This document shows positions 1-8,195 of a DNA stretch of 62,711 nt, piece by piece; position 1 is the first letter of the stretch; each line of letters starts with the position of its first letter. The notes under the pieces are model-generated. The model saw only the letters and a program-made list of their open reading frames with translations. It made no database searches and was not told the origin of the DNA. The DNA lies in IMG/VR virus record IMGVR_UViG_3300020123_000077, positions 1 through 62,711 of that record; one strand, given 5' to 3'. A program made the position numbers and the translations under genes. The DNA is from a virus.

Positions 1-66
1 ATCGCGGTCATAGACAGCTACGCCCCCGACCCAACCACAGCCGCAGGAAAGGCTCTGTTAGTGTAA
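1..66 (+). CDS. Major capsid protein, C-terminal end (partial copy)
   Basis: These are the last codons of the major capsid gene, duplicated by the terminal overlap. The full gene is at 61373-62650. The TAA stop at 64-66 shares its last A with the ATG of the following HNH gene. Confidence 0.9.
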   Translation: MAVIDSYAPDPTTAAGKALLV

Positions 67-127
67 TGATTTGTTCTGTTGAAAATTGTGGCGTTAAAGC
101 GCATGGACATGGTTTATGTAGGAAGCA
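1..127. repeat. Terminal direct repeat, left copy (circular-assembly overlap)
   Basis: Bases 1-127 are identical to 62585-62711. The repeat spans the end of the major capsid gene and the start of the next HNH gene, so it is not a natural non-coding terminus. A length of exactly 127 is a common assembler k-mer, so the simplest reading is that the contig is circular and was left with one k-mer of overlap. The non-redundant genome is then 62,584 bp. Short direct terminal repeats in the virion DNA are a less likely alternative. Confidence 0.93.
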
Positions 128-581
128 CTACAACATTGAATATGCGTGGAAACGTATTGCATGGAAAGAAGCAAACCCTGAAAAGGTTAAGGCGCATAAG
201 CGCAATGATCATATAAGGCATGCGGAAGCCATCAAGGCACGAGTCAAAGAGTGGGTACGCAATAATCCAGAGAAACGCAAAGTCAATGTCTCAAAGTGGG
301 ATAGGGCTAATGCAGGATCTGTTAATGCGAGAACTGCTCAGCGCCGCGCAACCAAACTTAATGCTACTCCATCATGGGGTAACAAGTTTTTTATCAAAGA
401 GGCATACCACTTAGCAAAGTTAAGGACTGACATGCTTGGCTTCAAATGGGAAGTCGACCATATCGTTCCGCTACAAAGCAAATTGGTGTGCGGATTGCAC
501 GTTGAGAAAAATCTAAGAGTTATTCCAATGATGGACAACAGAACGAAATCGAATACTAACTGGCCCAACATGCCAAATTAA
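66..581 (+). CDS. HNH homing-type endonuclease
   Basis: This 171-residue basic protein starts with a small zinc-finger-like segment (CSVENC...CRKHY, residues 3-22), then a Lys/Arg-rich middle, then an HNH core near the C-terminus: VDHIVPL (about 130-136), an HVEKNL segment and a final N-rich stretch (NRTKSNTNW). Proteins of this type are usually free-standing homing endonucleases. Its ATG overlaps the capsid stop codon, and it sits between the capsid gene and the next virion gene, a typical place for an intergenic homing gene. It is not needed for the structural operon; mobility is inferred. Confidence 0.75.
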   Translation: MICSVENCGVKAHGHGLCRKHYNIEYAWKRIAWKEANPEKVKAHKRNDHIRHAEAIKARVKEWVRNNPEKRKVNVSKWDRANAGSVNARTAQRRATKLNATPSWGNKFFIKEAYHLAKLRTDMLGFKWEVDHIVPLQSKLVCGLHVEKNLRVIPMMDNRTKSNTNWPNMPN

Positions 582-599
582 TTTAAGGAGCAATAAATC

Positions 600-1046
600 A
601 TGGCTGCTAATACTGCAAACAACTTCCTGCAAATCCCGCACAACGGGGTTTATGGAAACAAGTCAGTTGTTACTGATGGTTATGCGGATCTTTCAACCGC
701 TTCTGCTGCGGCAGGCGACACCTTCGATTTTGTGAAGGTGCCAGGCGGTTCAAAAGTTATCTCAGGCTTCCTGTACTCAACCCAGTTCACCGGCACGAGC
801 ACTTGGGTCTTGGGCGTCCGTTACGCTGACGGTACTTCCACAGGTGGTACAACCGGTACTGCTGTGCTGGTTGCTGGTACGGCTTCGGCCATTACCGGCG
901 CTGCCTCGACGTACGCATTGCGCTTCAAACCTTTCACCAATGACGTTGACACGATTGTGTATGCAACCCACGTAACCGGGCCAGCACACACAGCAAATGA
1001 CGACATCACATTGGTGTTGGAATACATCGCAACAGGTACGAAGTAA
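600..1046 (+). CDS. Beta-rich virion protein, probable capsid accessory protein
   Basis: This 148-residue protein is rich in Gly, Thr, Ala and Val, with no Cys and no membrane segment, and its composition suggests a beta-sandwich. It has an RBS-like AAGGAG before the ATG. It follows the capsid gene (and the HNH insertion), so a role in capsid decoration or head completion is inferred from position only. A weak terminator-like hairpin follows it. I do not recognise the family. Confidence 0.6.
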   Translation: MAANTANNFLQIPHNGVYGNKSVVTDGYADLSTASAAAGDTFDFVKVPGGSKVISGFLYSTQFTGTSTWVLGVRYADGTSTGGTTGTAVLVAGTASAITGAASTYALRFKPFTNDVDTIVYATHVTGPAHTANDDITLVLEYIATGTK

Positions 1047-1053
1047 TACAAAC

Positions 1054-1076
1054 GGCGGGTTGCGGCCCGCCATTTT
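1054..1076 (+). terminator. Terminator-like hairpin after the virion gene
   Basis: GGCGGG (1054-1059) pairs perfectly with CCCGCC (1066-1071) around a 6-nt loop, followed by ATTTT. The T tract is short, so it is probably a partial terminator or an mRNA-stabilising hairpin that sets capsid genes apart from the downstream genes. Confidence 0.5.
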
Positions 1077-1087
1077 AGGAGACTCGC

Positions 1088-1534
1088 ATGAGTGCAGGAC
1101 TGGAACAAAAACAAGCTGGCAAGCGTATCGTGTACATCGGACGCAAGGGAATGAAGGCGGATAATGTTGCCCAAACAGGATTGACATGGACGCCCGGTGA
1201 AATTCACGAAGTTCCTGACGCGAAGAAAGCCGACAAGCTACTCGAATACTCGAACGTGTGGGCCGATGCCGACAAGGATTATGAGTTCGTCAAAGAACCG
1301 ATGCCGCCAGAATCTCCTGAACCCGAGCCGCGTGTGCAGTTAATGCCGCAAGGCGGTGGTGAAGCCTCTCCATTTTGGGAGCCGGTCATCATTGTTGTAC
1401 CGAATGAAGTATTTGCGAAGCTGCAAGCGCATGAAATGGAAGCTGTTTTCATGACGCCGGAAGACGCGGATGCATTCGCGCAATGGAAACAAACTAAATC
1501 AAGCAAGACATTAAAACTGCCTAAGGCGCATTAA
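1088..1534 (+). CDS. Hypothetical virion-cluster protein
   Basis: 148 residues. The N-terminal half resembles small head proteins (a VYIGRKGMKADNV-type segment followed by an HEVPD motif). The middle is Pro/Glu-rich (PPESPEPEP), and the C-terminal part is a small alpha/beta segment ending in a Lys-rich tail. It has a good RBS (AGGAG, eight bases before the ATG). It lies between the capsid gene and the connector-type gene, so head assembly is the likely context. The specific function is unknown. Confidence 0.55.
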   Translation: MSAGLEQKQAGKRIVYIGRKGMKADNVAQTGLTWTPGEIHEVPDAKKADKLLEYSNVWADADKDYEFVKEPMPPESPEPEPRVQLMPQGGGEASPFWEPVIIVVPNEVFAKLQAHEMEAVFMTPEDADAFAQWKQTKSSKTLKLPKAH

Positions 1535-1875
1535 TGTCAACAATACAGGACATCGTCAATCTGGCGCGATTAGATTTGAATGATACATCGACCAGCACGT
1601 CGCTATATCGCTATCCGGATTCCGATCTCGTGCAGTTCGTCAACGATGGACTGGCCTTGGCCTATGTGCTTCGCCCCGATCTTAAGTTCGGAAACTATAC
1701 ACAGGTTTATGCAGATTTGGCGCTGACCGATAGTTTCCCGCTGCCTTCCGAGTATCGACCGGCCATAGCATCGTATGTCGTGGCGAGAAATCAGAGTGGT
1801 GACGATTCCTTTGTTCTCAATCAACGAGCCGAGATGGAAATGGCTATGTATCTTAAAGAATTGGGAGCTACATAG
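1534..1875 (+). CDS. Head-to-tail adaptor-like protein (DUF6682/P22 gp4-like)
   Basis: 113 residues starting at an ATG that overlaps the preceding stop. The start has the pattern of small phage connector proteins: a helix with ARLDLNDT, an aromatic SLYRYPDSDLVQFVNDG segment, then a LRPDL and LPSEYRPAI pattern. In that family these proteins bind below the portal. Its position between capsid and tail genes agrees. The assignment rests on motif resemblance and order. Confidence 0.6.
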   Translation: MSTIQDIVNLARLDLNDTSTSTSLYRYPDSDLVQFVNDGLALAYVLRPDLKFGNYTQVYADLALTDSFPLPSEYRPAIASYVVARNQSGDDSFVLNQRAEMEMAMYLKELGAT

Positions 1876-2690
1876 TGCAAAAGTATCAGGATGTTATTTT
1901 AAACACACTGCTGGCCCCGGTTGCAGGGGCGTCCGTGCTAGTCAGACCGACAGGAAGCGTATCAACCTCCACAATTTACGCGGCCAGCACCGGGACAGCG
2001 GTAGCGGCAAACCCGATCACCGCAGATAGTAACGGGAGATTCTCATTCTATGGTGCCAATGGTCGCTATGATCTGGTGGTCAGTGGAAGCTTTATCGCTA
2101 CCACGACCTATACCGACATCATGCTGGAAGACGTTCCTCTGTCTAATCTGAGTGAATTATCTACCGCATCATCAGCTCGGAACAATCTCGGCCTTGGGTC
2201 TGCTGCGGTTATCTCAACTTCATCTTTTCTTCAAACCGCAAATAATCTATCCGATATCCCGGTTGCCGCCACGGCGCGGGCGAGTTTGGGATTGATCATC
2301 GGAACCAATGTTCAGGCATTTGATTCTGCCAATGTCGTTTCAACCAGTACAAATACCTTCACAAAGGCGCAGCGCGGTGCGGTCGTCGCATTGGCAAGTA
2401 CGGGTCAGATTGCGCCAGACATGAACGCCGGTAACAACTTTTCGTTATCGATGACGGTTAACACGACAATGGCGGCAGGAACCAATGTGGTCGCCGGGCA
2501 GCTTGGTCGTATCGTAATTACGCAGAATTCAACCGCTAAAACGCTTGCTTTCAACACGTTCTGGAAGTTCCCAGGCGGGACAACCGGGACGTTATCGACC
2601 GCCACGGCAGCGGGAACGACAGACGTACTGGAGTATTATGTCATGACAACCACGTCGGCTGAGTGCGTGATGAGGAATGGTCTAGCATGA
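1875..2690 (+). CDS. Virion protein, tail-fibre-like
   Basis: 271 residues from a GTG that overlaps the preceding TAG. The N-terminus has a small beta domain seen in phage receptor-binding or head-fibre proteins (residues about 1-90), followed by an LSNLSELSTASSARNNLGLG segment typical of phage fibre spacers. The C-terminal half is Thr/Ala/Asn-rich beta sequence. It is probably a fibre-like or decoration protein on the virion; its exact place is unknown. Confidence 0.55.
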   Translation: MQKYQDVILNTLLAPVAGASVLVRPTGSVSTSTIYAASTGTAVAANPITADSNGRFSFYGANGRYDLVVSGSFIATTTYTDIMLEDVPLSNLSELSTASSARNNLGLGSAAVISTSSFLQTANNLSDIPVAATARASLGLIIGTNVQAFDSANVVSTSTNTFTKAQRGAVVALASTGQIAPDMNAGNNFSLSMTVNTTMAAGTNVVAGQLGRIVITQNSTAKTLAFNTFWKFPGGTTGTLSTATAAGTTDVLEYYVMTTTSAECVMRNGLA

Positions 2691-3601
2691 CACTCATCGT
2701 ACAAGTCTCGTCAACAGCAACTTCGCATTTATACAACAGCGATATTCTCAATTGGGTCATGCCTGATTTGCCAATGGCGCCGATTCAGATGGTGAATAAC
2801 GCGATTCGTGATTCCGTCATTGAGCTGTGTGAACGGGCACTGATCTGGCGACAGGAATTGCAAGAGATTCTGGTGTTGCCACCTACCGCCACGACAACCA
2901 CGGCGACATCGGCATCAGGCTCAAATTCGATCACTGTGTCAGATACAACAAATTTCACAGATGGTTCTACCATCACGGTAGGATTAACGGATGGAACATT
3001 GTGGCGCGGTCATCAAGTAGGTGCTCCGGTCGCTGGTGTGATCACGTTAGACGGCGCTTTGAATCAGGATGTCGAGATATCAGCAGCAGTCACAAAGTTG
3101 GTTGATCAGTATCCATTAACGTTACCAAGCGGTACGGCGATGGCAAAGATACTGAAAGCGTGGCTAAACGATAACGTGATCGATCCGATCTCGCAGGATG
3201 ATCTCGATAACGAATTTAATAATACGCAGTTCGGTTGGGTTGGCGTGAATTGGCGCACGGACGTAAGGCTACCAACGCGTTTTTACGGGCCGGATGACGG
3301 AACTGTTGGTCTCGCTCTGGCCCCCGCAGCAAGCGGAAACCTTCGCATACTCGCAGCATTGAAGCCGACACGCGCCTCTACCACATTCCCTCAATGGATT
3401 TACGAGCGCTATATCGAAACGATAGCGCACGGAGCTAAAGCGCGGATCATGATGATCCCGAAGAAACCATACAGCAATCCACAAGCAGGGGCTTATCACC
3501 TGATGGAATTCAATGCACTGGTTGGCGATGCAAGAATCAGGATGGCAAGAAGTAACAGTCGTTCTCCACTGCGTACTCATACTGTTTTTGGACTTAGGTA
3601 A
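2687..3601 (+). CDS. Virion structural protein, connector or tail
   Basis: About 304 residues from the ATG at 2687 (preferred over one at 2663, because it gives an ATGA-type junction with the upstream gene). The N-terminal helical part (LPMAPIQMVNNAIRDSVIELCERA) is like phage neck proteins. A Thr/Ser-rich beta insert follows (residues about 75-140), and the basic C-terminal part has an ARIMMIPKKPY pattern. It probably joins head and tail. Confidence 0.55.
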   Translation: MTLIVQVSSTATSHLYNSDILNWVMPDLPMAPIQMVNNAIRDSVIELCERALIWRQELQEILVLPPTATTTTATSASGSNSITVSDTTNFTDGSTITVGLTDGTLWRGHQVGAPVAGVITLDGALNQDVEISAAVTKLVDQYPLTLPSGTAMAKILKAWLNDNVIDPISQDDLDNEFNNTQFGWVGVNWRTDVRLPTRFYGPDDGTVGLALAPAASGNLRILAALKPTRASTTFPQWIYERYIETIAHGAKARIMMIPKKPYSNPQAGAYHLMEFNALVGDARIRMARSNSRSPLRTHTVFGLR

Positions 3602-3603
3602 TC

Positions 3604-3936
3604 ATGGAGCGACGCTCAGAAGATAGGGAAAAAACCATGTTACTTCAACGATTCGAGGATTTGCAGGAGAAAGTTGATCGTGACTTGAGGGGCATGCATG
3701 ACAAGATACTAGAAATACACGGCGAAACAGTTAGTTCAAGGGAAAGTGTCAATACCACTTCCAGGTTGGTCGTGGATATGCAAAAACAAGTAGGCACATT
3801 AATTAATGTACTTACAGCAGTGAATGGGACTAAGACACTATTTGGATGGTTGTGGGATGTATCCAAGGGATTGGCTGTAATAGCTGGTGGATGTGCCGTG
3901 TTTTGGCATTGGCTTCTAAAGGACTTGGCGAGATGA
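3604..3936 (+). CDS. Small membrane protein with coiled coil, holin-like
   Basis: 110 residues. A charged N-terminal helical/coiled-coil region (residues 1-75, many Glu/Asp/Lys and heptad-like spacing) is followed by one hydrophobic segment (about 84-104, GLAVIAGGCAVFWHWLL) and a short basic tail. This arrangement is like the XhlA-type membrane-associated proteins found with lysis genes. It lies just before the endolysin gene, from which it is separated only by an antisense HNH gene. Confidence 0.55.
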   Translation: MERRSEDREKTMLLQRFEDLQEKVDRDLRGMHDKILEIHGETVSSRESVNTTSRLVVDMQKQVGTLINVLTAVNGTKTLFGWLWDVSKGLAVIAGGCAVFWHWLLKDLAR

Positions 3937-3943
3937 GCATGAT

Positions 3944-4504
3944 CTATTCTAAAGACGGGCTACACCTAACGGAATTATGTCTTTCACCATTTTTTATCTT
4001 GTAAATAAGTGCAGTGCTTACTTTAAATTTTAATGCAATATTAATTATTCTTTCTTTTTCAAGGATGAGTTTTCTAATTGAAACAACATCGATATTTGTT
4101 AATTTTGCAGAAGGATGGTTTTCCCCATATAAATTTACAAGACCAGTTTTCCATTGATGTTGAGTGTTTTGAGACAGCGTAATCCATTCTAAATTTGATG
4201 GTGTGTTGTTAAGTTTATTTCCATCAATATGATTAACACTTAAAGAAGCGTCAAAATTTTCGCAAAAAGAAGATGCTATTAAACGATGCAATAAGTATTT
4301 TTTTCTTTCTCCTAAAAGTTGAACGGATATATACAAATAGCCGTTATTTCCAATCCACGGAGATAAGATTTTAGGAGATTTTTTTTGAGTATTAATTTTT
4401 CCCAATCTAATTGATGTTGTAGTGCGGGCAGCGGTGCGAGCTCTACCAAGATTAGATACTTCTATAAAGTCGTGGCAAAGCGGTGTTTTTTTCCATATTT
4501 CCAT
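3944..4504 (-). CDS. HNH homing endonuclease (NUMOD4 + HNH_3), antisense
   Basis: 186 residues from the ATG at 4504, chosen because AAGGAG stands 7 nt upstream. The N-terminus EIWKKTP...FIEVSNLGRAR is a NUMOD4-type DNA-binding motif. The HNH core reads LHRLIASSF then VNHIDGNKLNN and PSNLEWIT. A C-terminal helix-turn-helix (about 140-175) would read DNA. It lies on the strand opposite the lysis genes, and one line of it counts only about 20% GC by hand, far below its neighbours. Both point to recent insertion of a homing gene. Confidence 0.82.
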   Translation of the reverse strand: MEIWKKTPLCHDFIEVSNLGRARTAARTTTSIRLGKINTQKKSPKILSPWIGNNGYLYISVQLLGERKKYLLHRLIASSFCENFDASLSVNHIDGNKLNNTPSNLEWITLSQNTQHQWKTGLVNLYGENHPSAKLTNIDVVSIRKLILEKERIINIALKFKVSTALIYKIKNGERHNSVRCSPSLE

Positions 4505-4566
4505 AATTAACTCCTTTGTATGTCCGTACATTGTACGTATATTGAAATGTTTTATCAAGGCAAAAA

Positions 4567-5049
4567 ATGAATAGTTTCGATGATGCTTTTACTGCTTTGA
4601 TTGGAAATGAAGGCGGCTATAGTAACAATCCAGCCGATCCTGGTGGGGAGACAATGTGGGGCATCACAAAACGTGTTGCGCAAGCCAATGGCTATGTGGG
4701 AGAAATGCGAGACTTGCCGCTATCGACCGCAAAGAATATCGCAAAGTCCCAGTATTGGGACAAGTTCATGTGCGATCAGTTTGATCCTCGTATCGGGTTT
4801 CAAGTTTTCGATGCCGCATATAACGGTGGCCATCCAGCTCAATGGCTGCAACAGGCAGCAGGGATAAACGCAGATGGTGTGATAGGTGCGCAGACGGTTG
4901 CAGCAGTAAGATCAACTGATCCTTTAAAAATCGTCATGCGCTTCGTTTCGTATCGATTGAAGTACCTTGGCAATCTTTCATCATGGGCAAACTTTGGGCA
5001 CGGATGGGCAAATCGCATCGCAGATAACTTATTGAAGGGTGCTGAGTAA
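4567..5049 (+). CDS. Endolysin, glycoside hydrolase family 108
   Basis: 160 residues. It begins with the family signature FDDAFTALIGNEGGYSNNP, where the Glu of NEGGY is the catalytic acid, followed by DPGGETMWGIT, YWDKF and the C-terminal peptidoglycan-binding-like INADGVIGAQTV segment. GH108 enzymes cut glycan strands of peptidoglycan and act as muramidases in lysis. There is no signal peptide, so export would depend on a holin. The next gene is a small membrane protein overlapping its stop. Confidence 0.88.
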   Translation: MNSFDDAFTALIGNEGGYSNNPADPGGETMWGITKRVAQANGYVGEMRDLPLSTAKNIAKSQYWDKFMCDQFDPRIGFQVFDAAYNGGHPAQWLQQAAGINADGVIGAQTVAAVRSTDPLKIVMRFVSYRLKYLGNLSSWANFGHGWANRIADNLLKGAE

Positions 5050-5288
5050 TGGATAAAATCATTCGAGATATTCTTACTGGCATTGATGGAGAGTCCTTTG
5101 CAATAGTCAAGGTACTTGGCTTCTCTTTGGTTGCTGTCTTTATCGCGCTTGAAATAGCTGCATTCTTGACAGGAAAGCCATTTGATGCGAATGGATACGG
5201 CATTGGTTCAGGGCTAGTCGTTGCAGCGATGGGGGCTGCTATGAAGCTAACAGAAAAATCTGAGCCGCCAGCAACGGAGAAATCATGA
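5049..5288 (+). CDS. Holin-type small membrane protein
   Basis: 79 residues with two hydrophobic segments (about 20-40, VKVLGFSLVAVFIALEIAAF, and about 51-67, IGSGLVVAAMGAAM) and a charged C-terminal tail. It overlaps the endolysin stop by one base and the Rz start by four. Position and topology fit a holin that opens the inner membrane to the endolysin. No unique holin family signature is seen. Confidence 0.65.
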   Translation: MDKIIRDILTGIDGESFAIVKVLGFSLVAVFIALEIAAFLTGKPFDANGYGIGSGLVVAAMGAAMKLTEKSEPPATEKS

Positions 5289-5788
5289 TGAACCCATACC
5301 TAATTATCGGTGGATTGCTCCTATTAATCGCTGTTGCATTTGGCGGCGCGCAAGTCGGACGAAAACTTGAGCGTACTGCATGGCAGCAAAAGGAAATTGC
5401 GACAGCCGCACAAAACCAGAAAGAATTGAACGATGCAATCCAGGCGGCACAACGTCAAGAGTTATTCAACCAGGCAAAAGCACGAAAGGCAACAGAAGAC
5501 CATGTTCAAGCAATCAATGATCTCAATCAAAAATATGCTGCTGCTCTTATTGCTGTCAAGTCTGCTGGCGGGTTGCGCGTCAACCGAGCCGCAGTCTGTG
5601 ATAGCACTACCGCAAGCAACCAAGGCACAAGCACCAGCGGATCTCATGAAACCAGCGCCGGAACCGTCGAGCTTCCTCAATCAACTCAGGCAAGCCTTTT
5701 CGAATTAGTGAAAAGAGCTGATGAACTTGCGGAACAACTGCGTGCATTGCAGGGGTGGATTAAGGACAATGGGTTTGACGGGCCATGA
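5285..5788 (+). CDS. Rz-like i-spanin
   Basis: 167 residues. One N-terminal membrane anchor (about 5-25, LIIGGLLLLIAVAFGGAQVG) is followed by a long, charged coiled coil (about 28-90) rich in Gln, Ala, Lys and Glu, and a helical C-terminus. This is the form of Rz (inner-membrane) spanins. A lipoprotein reading frame of the Rz1 type lies wholly inside it in another frame, which supports the call. Spanins fuse inner and outer membranes in the last step of lysis of Gram-negative hosts. Confidence 0.82.
   Translation: MMNPYLIIGGLLLLIAVAFGGAQVGRKLERTAWQQKEIATAAQNQKELNDAIQAAQRQELFNQAKARKATEDHVQAINDLNQKYAAALIAVKSAGGLRVNRAAVCDSTTASNQGTSTSGSHETSAGTVELPQSTQASLFELVKRADELAEQLRALQGWIKDNGFDGP
5502..5708 (+). 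CDS. Rz1-like o-spanin lipoprotein nested in Rz
   Basis: 68 residues read in the +1 frame inside Rz. After a short basic N-terminus there is a hydrophobic stretch with six Leu and the lipobox LLAGC, whose Cys would be lipidated and sent to the outer membrane. The mature part is Pro/Ala-rich, as in known Rz1 proteins. The start is uncertain: the ATG at 5502 is used here, but one at 5517 gives a shorter signal sequence. Nesting of Rz1 in Rz is a known arrangement. Confidence 0.85.
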   Translation: MFKQSMISIKNMLLLLLLSSLLAGCASTEPQSVIALPQATKAQAPADLMKPAPEPSSFLNQLRQAFSN

Positions 5789-5901
5789 ATATTTATAGTC
5801 TGTGGTTAAAGATTTGGCTCGATGCTTTGATGTTGTTCGCGCCACCAAAGAAAACGAATGCAACCATACTAAAATTTGAACGAAAAAGAGGTTTGAGATG
5901 A
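5785..5901 (+). CDS. Small 38-residue protein, unknown
   Basis: An ATG overlaps the Rz stop (ATGA), and the stop TGA overlaps the ATG of the tailspike gene. So the frame fills the whole gap between the two genes with typical translational coupling. The protein has an amphipathic, Trp/Leu-rich N-terminal helix (YSLWLKIWLDALMLF) and a basic tail. It might be a membrane-associated lysis accessory. There is no homology evidence. Confidence 0.5.
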   Translation: MNIYSLWLKIWLDALMLFAPPKKTNATILKFERKRGLR

Positions 5902-8195
5902 CAACAGTTGTACTTGCCGATAACGCGTATGGAACATTAAGTGTCGGCATCACTGCCACTGATTCATCGATCTCACTGACTGCTGGACAAGGCGTTCGCT
6001 TCCCTGCTATCGCAGGCAGTCAGGTTTTATATGCATGCCTTGTTAATTCCTCCAATGTGATTGAGGAAGTACAGATTACCGTACATGGAACATCATCCGA
6101 TACTGCAACGATTGTACGCGGTGTAGGTAGTACGACACCTAAGGCATGGAGCGCTGGCGACAGGGTTGAAGCTCGTGTTTCAAAGGCTGTCTTGACCGAT
6201 CTAAATACTTATACGCCAGCTGGAACCGGTGGCGTTGCAATGACGCTGCAAAGCAAAGCAACGGACATATTAAATCTGAAAAACTATGGCGCGGTAGGTG
6301 ATGGCGTTGCCGATGATACGGCGGCATGGGTAAATTTTCTGGCGCAGTGCGTAGCGCAAAATAAACGCGGTTACATTCCATCAGGTGTGTATCTGATGGA
6401 TAAGTTTTCATTCACATCTGCACATGCTGGACTTGTGTTATTTGGCGATACATATGGCAGGACTGGAACGCGTCAAGGCGTGCCTCCACAAGCTGGTGTA
6501 TTCGGGTTATCTCCAACTTTATTTCGTTTGCGCACGGCTCAGTCAACTTTCGTTTCAATCGATGGATGCTATGATTTAACGATTGATAATGTAAGTTTGG
6601 ATGGAAATGGGTTTGCTGATACCGTTCTTTATGAGCCAGGCACAAACAATAATACACACACAAACTGGAACAACAGTTTCTTCATGCGTCCGACACCAAC
6701 CACTGGACGCGTGCATTGGTATGATGGCACCAATGGTGGAGAAGGGTGCAAGTTCTATAACTGTTATTTGAATGGGGATAATTTTCCAACGAATGGCAGT
6801 GTTGCAAAGAATTGTGTCTATATTGGAAATTCCAACGCATTCCTTGGTCGATATGATCATTGTGTTTTTAATGCTGCTACCGACTTGGTTGAGTTTTCAA
6901 CCGGGTCAGCAGATTTGGATACCTGCGAGTTTTATGGCGCGGTAAGTTCATGTATTAAGGTAACGAATACCTGCCAAGCATGCACGATCACCAATCCATA
7001 CTCAGAAGGTACGAATAACGTTAATTTCTTCCTTCAATCCGGCACGGCTGGTGTGACAGGTAATCGCACTATTCTTCTCATCAATCCGCAAGTCAATGCA
7101 ACAGGCATGACGATTCAACTGAACTGCCAACAACCTGTACACATTATTGACGGATTTTTAGGTTCTACTAATATTGATGTTACACCATTTGCGACTTATG
7201 GCGTGATGCACAATATCATTGTGGGTGTTGAGTTCAATACAGGGTTTGGCATTACCGGATCTGGTGCAACCACACAAACATTGTCATTCGGTTGTGGTGT
7301 TCTCGCCGCAGGAGTCTTTACCGAGACGATTAGTAATTGGCCAACCGGCCTTGTTGTGCAAGGCATGACTGTGGGGAATGGCGCGTCTGCGGTCGCAACC
7401 AACACCGCCTATGGTCAAAACGCATTGAGTGCGATCACGACGGGTGCAAGCAATACAGGTGTTGGTGGCGGGGCCGGATCTGCCATTACAACAGGAAATC
7501 ATAACACGGTGTTCGGCTCGTTTTCGCTAGACCAAGGCACGGTAACAGGCAGTGAAAACTTTGCTGCCGGACGTCTTGTCATGCGCCCCCTTACATCTGG
7601 CGCGAACAATTGCGTGTCAGGCAATCTCGCCGGCACTGCAATGACGACCGGGTCAAATAACACGCTGTATGGGTATAACGCTGGAGCGAATTTAACAACT
7701 GGCGGCGACAATACCATCATCGGAAAAGATTCGGCGGCATCGGCAAATAATGTGACATTTGAGATTGTTCTTGGTGATGGCTTAACTGGAAAAGGCACGC
7801 AAACTGCATTTATCGGCGGCACGAACGGTGTATATAACGCATTAAATGCATCTACCTGGACAACCAGTTCTGACGCGAGAGTCAAATCAATTATCGGCGA
7901 TTCAGAAAAAGGTCTTGCTCATATCTTGAGAGTGAATGTCAAAAATTTTACCTATCTTCCGCAAAATGAAATACCGGTCAATGAACATGGTGAGCCAATT
8001 GCAACCGATCTGGATTCGAGTAAAGTCATGACTGGTGCCATCGCTCAGGAAATTAGAGACCCATTTCCTGAGTGCGTAAACGAAAGTCCGACTTCGCTTC
8101 TGACTGTTAATGTCGATCCTATTATTTGGGCGCTTGTAAAAAGTGTGCAGCAATTATCTGCGCAGTTTGAAGAATACAAGTCGACACATCCATGA
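5898..8195 (+). CDS. Tailspike/tail fibre with pectate-lyase-like fold and S74 chaperone
   Basis: 765 residues. After an N-terminal adaptor (about 1-125), the motif NYGAVGDGVADDTAAW (about 132-147) marks the start of a right-handed beta-helix, the fold used by depolymerising tailspikes. The middle has Asn/Thr/Gly-rich repeats. The C-terminus (about 655-765) has the intramolecular chaperone peptidase S74 pattern: TSSDARVKSII, VMTGAIAQEI and a final coiled coil. S74 domains trimerise fibres and then cleave themselves off. This is likely the main receptor-binding protein. Confidence 0.85.
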   Translation: MTTVVLADNAYGTLSVGITATDSSISLTAGQGVRFPAIAGSQVLYACLVNSSNVIEEVQITVHGTSSDTATIVRGVGSTTPKAWSAGDRVEARVSKAVLTDLNTYTPAGTGGVAMTLQSKATDILNLKNYGAVGDGVADDTAAWVNFLAQCVAQNKRGYIPSGVYLMDKFSFTSAHAGLVLFGDTYGRTGTRQGVPPQAGVFGLSPTLFRLRTAQSTFVSIDGCYDLTIDNVSLDGNGFADTVLYEPGTNNNTHTNWNNSFFMRPTPTTGRVHWYDGTNGGEGCKFYNCYLNGDNFPTNGSVAKNCVYIGNSNAFLGRYDHCVFNAATDLVEFSTGSADLDTCEFYGAVSSCIKVTNTCQACTITNPYSEGTNNVNFFLQSGTAGVTGNRTILLINPQVNATGMTIQLNCQQPVHIIDGFLGSTNIDVTPFATYGVMHNIIVGVEFNTGFGITGSGATTQTLSFGCGVLAAGVFTETISNWPTGLVVQGMTVGNGASAVATNTAYGQNALSAITTGASNTGVGGGAGSAITTGNHNTVFGSFSLDQGTVTGSENFAAGRLVMRPLTSGANNCVSGNLAGTAMTTGSNNTLYGYNAGANLTTGGDNTIIGKDSAASANNVTFEIVLGDGLTGKGTQTAFIGGTNGVYNALNASTWTTSSDARVKSIIGDSEKGLAHILRVNVKNFTYLPQNEIPVNEHGEPIATDLDSSKVMTGAIAQEIRDPFPECVNESPTSLLTVNVDPIIWALVKSVQQLSAQFEEYKSTHP

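Noticed and set aside
1-127. Natural direct terminal repeats of a linear phage genome
   Set aside because: The length equals a common assembler k-mer and the sequence is within coding genes; circular overlap is the simpler reading.
777-1207. Leftward ORFs opposite the beta-rich virion and following genes
   Set aside because: They are complements of well-supported rightward genes and have no start signals.
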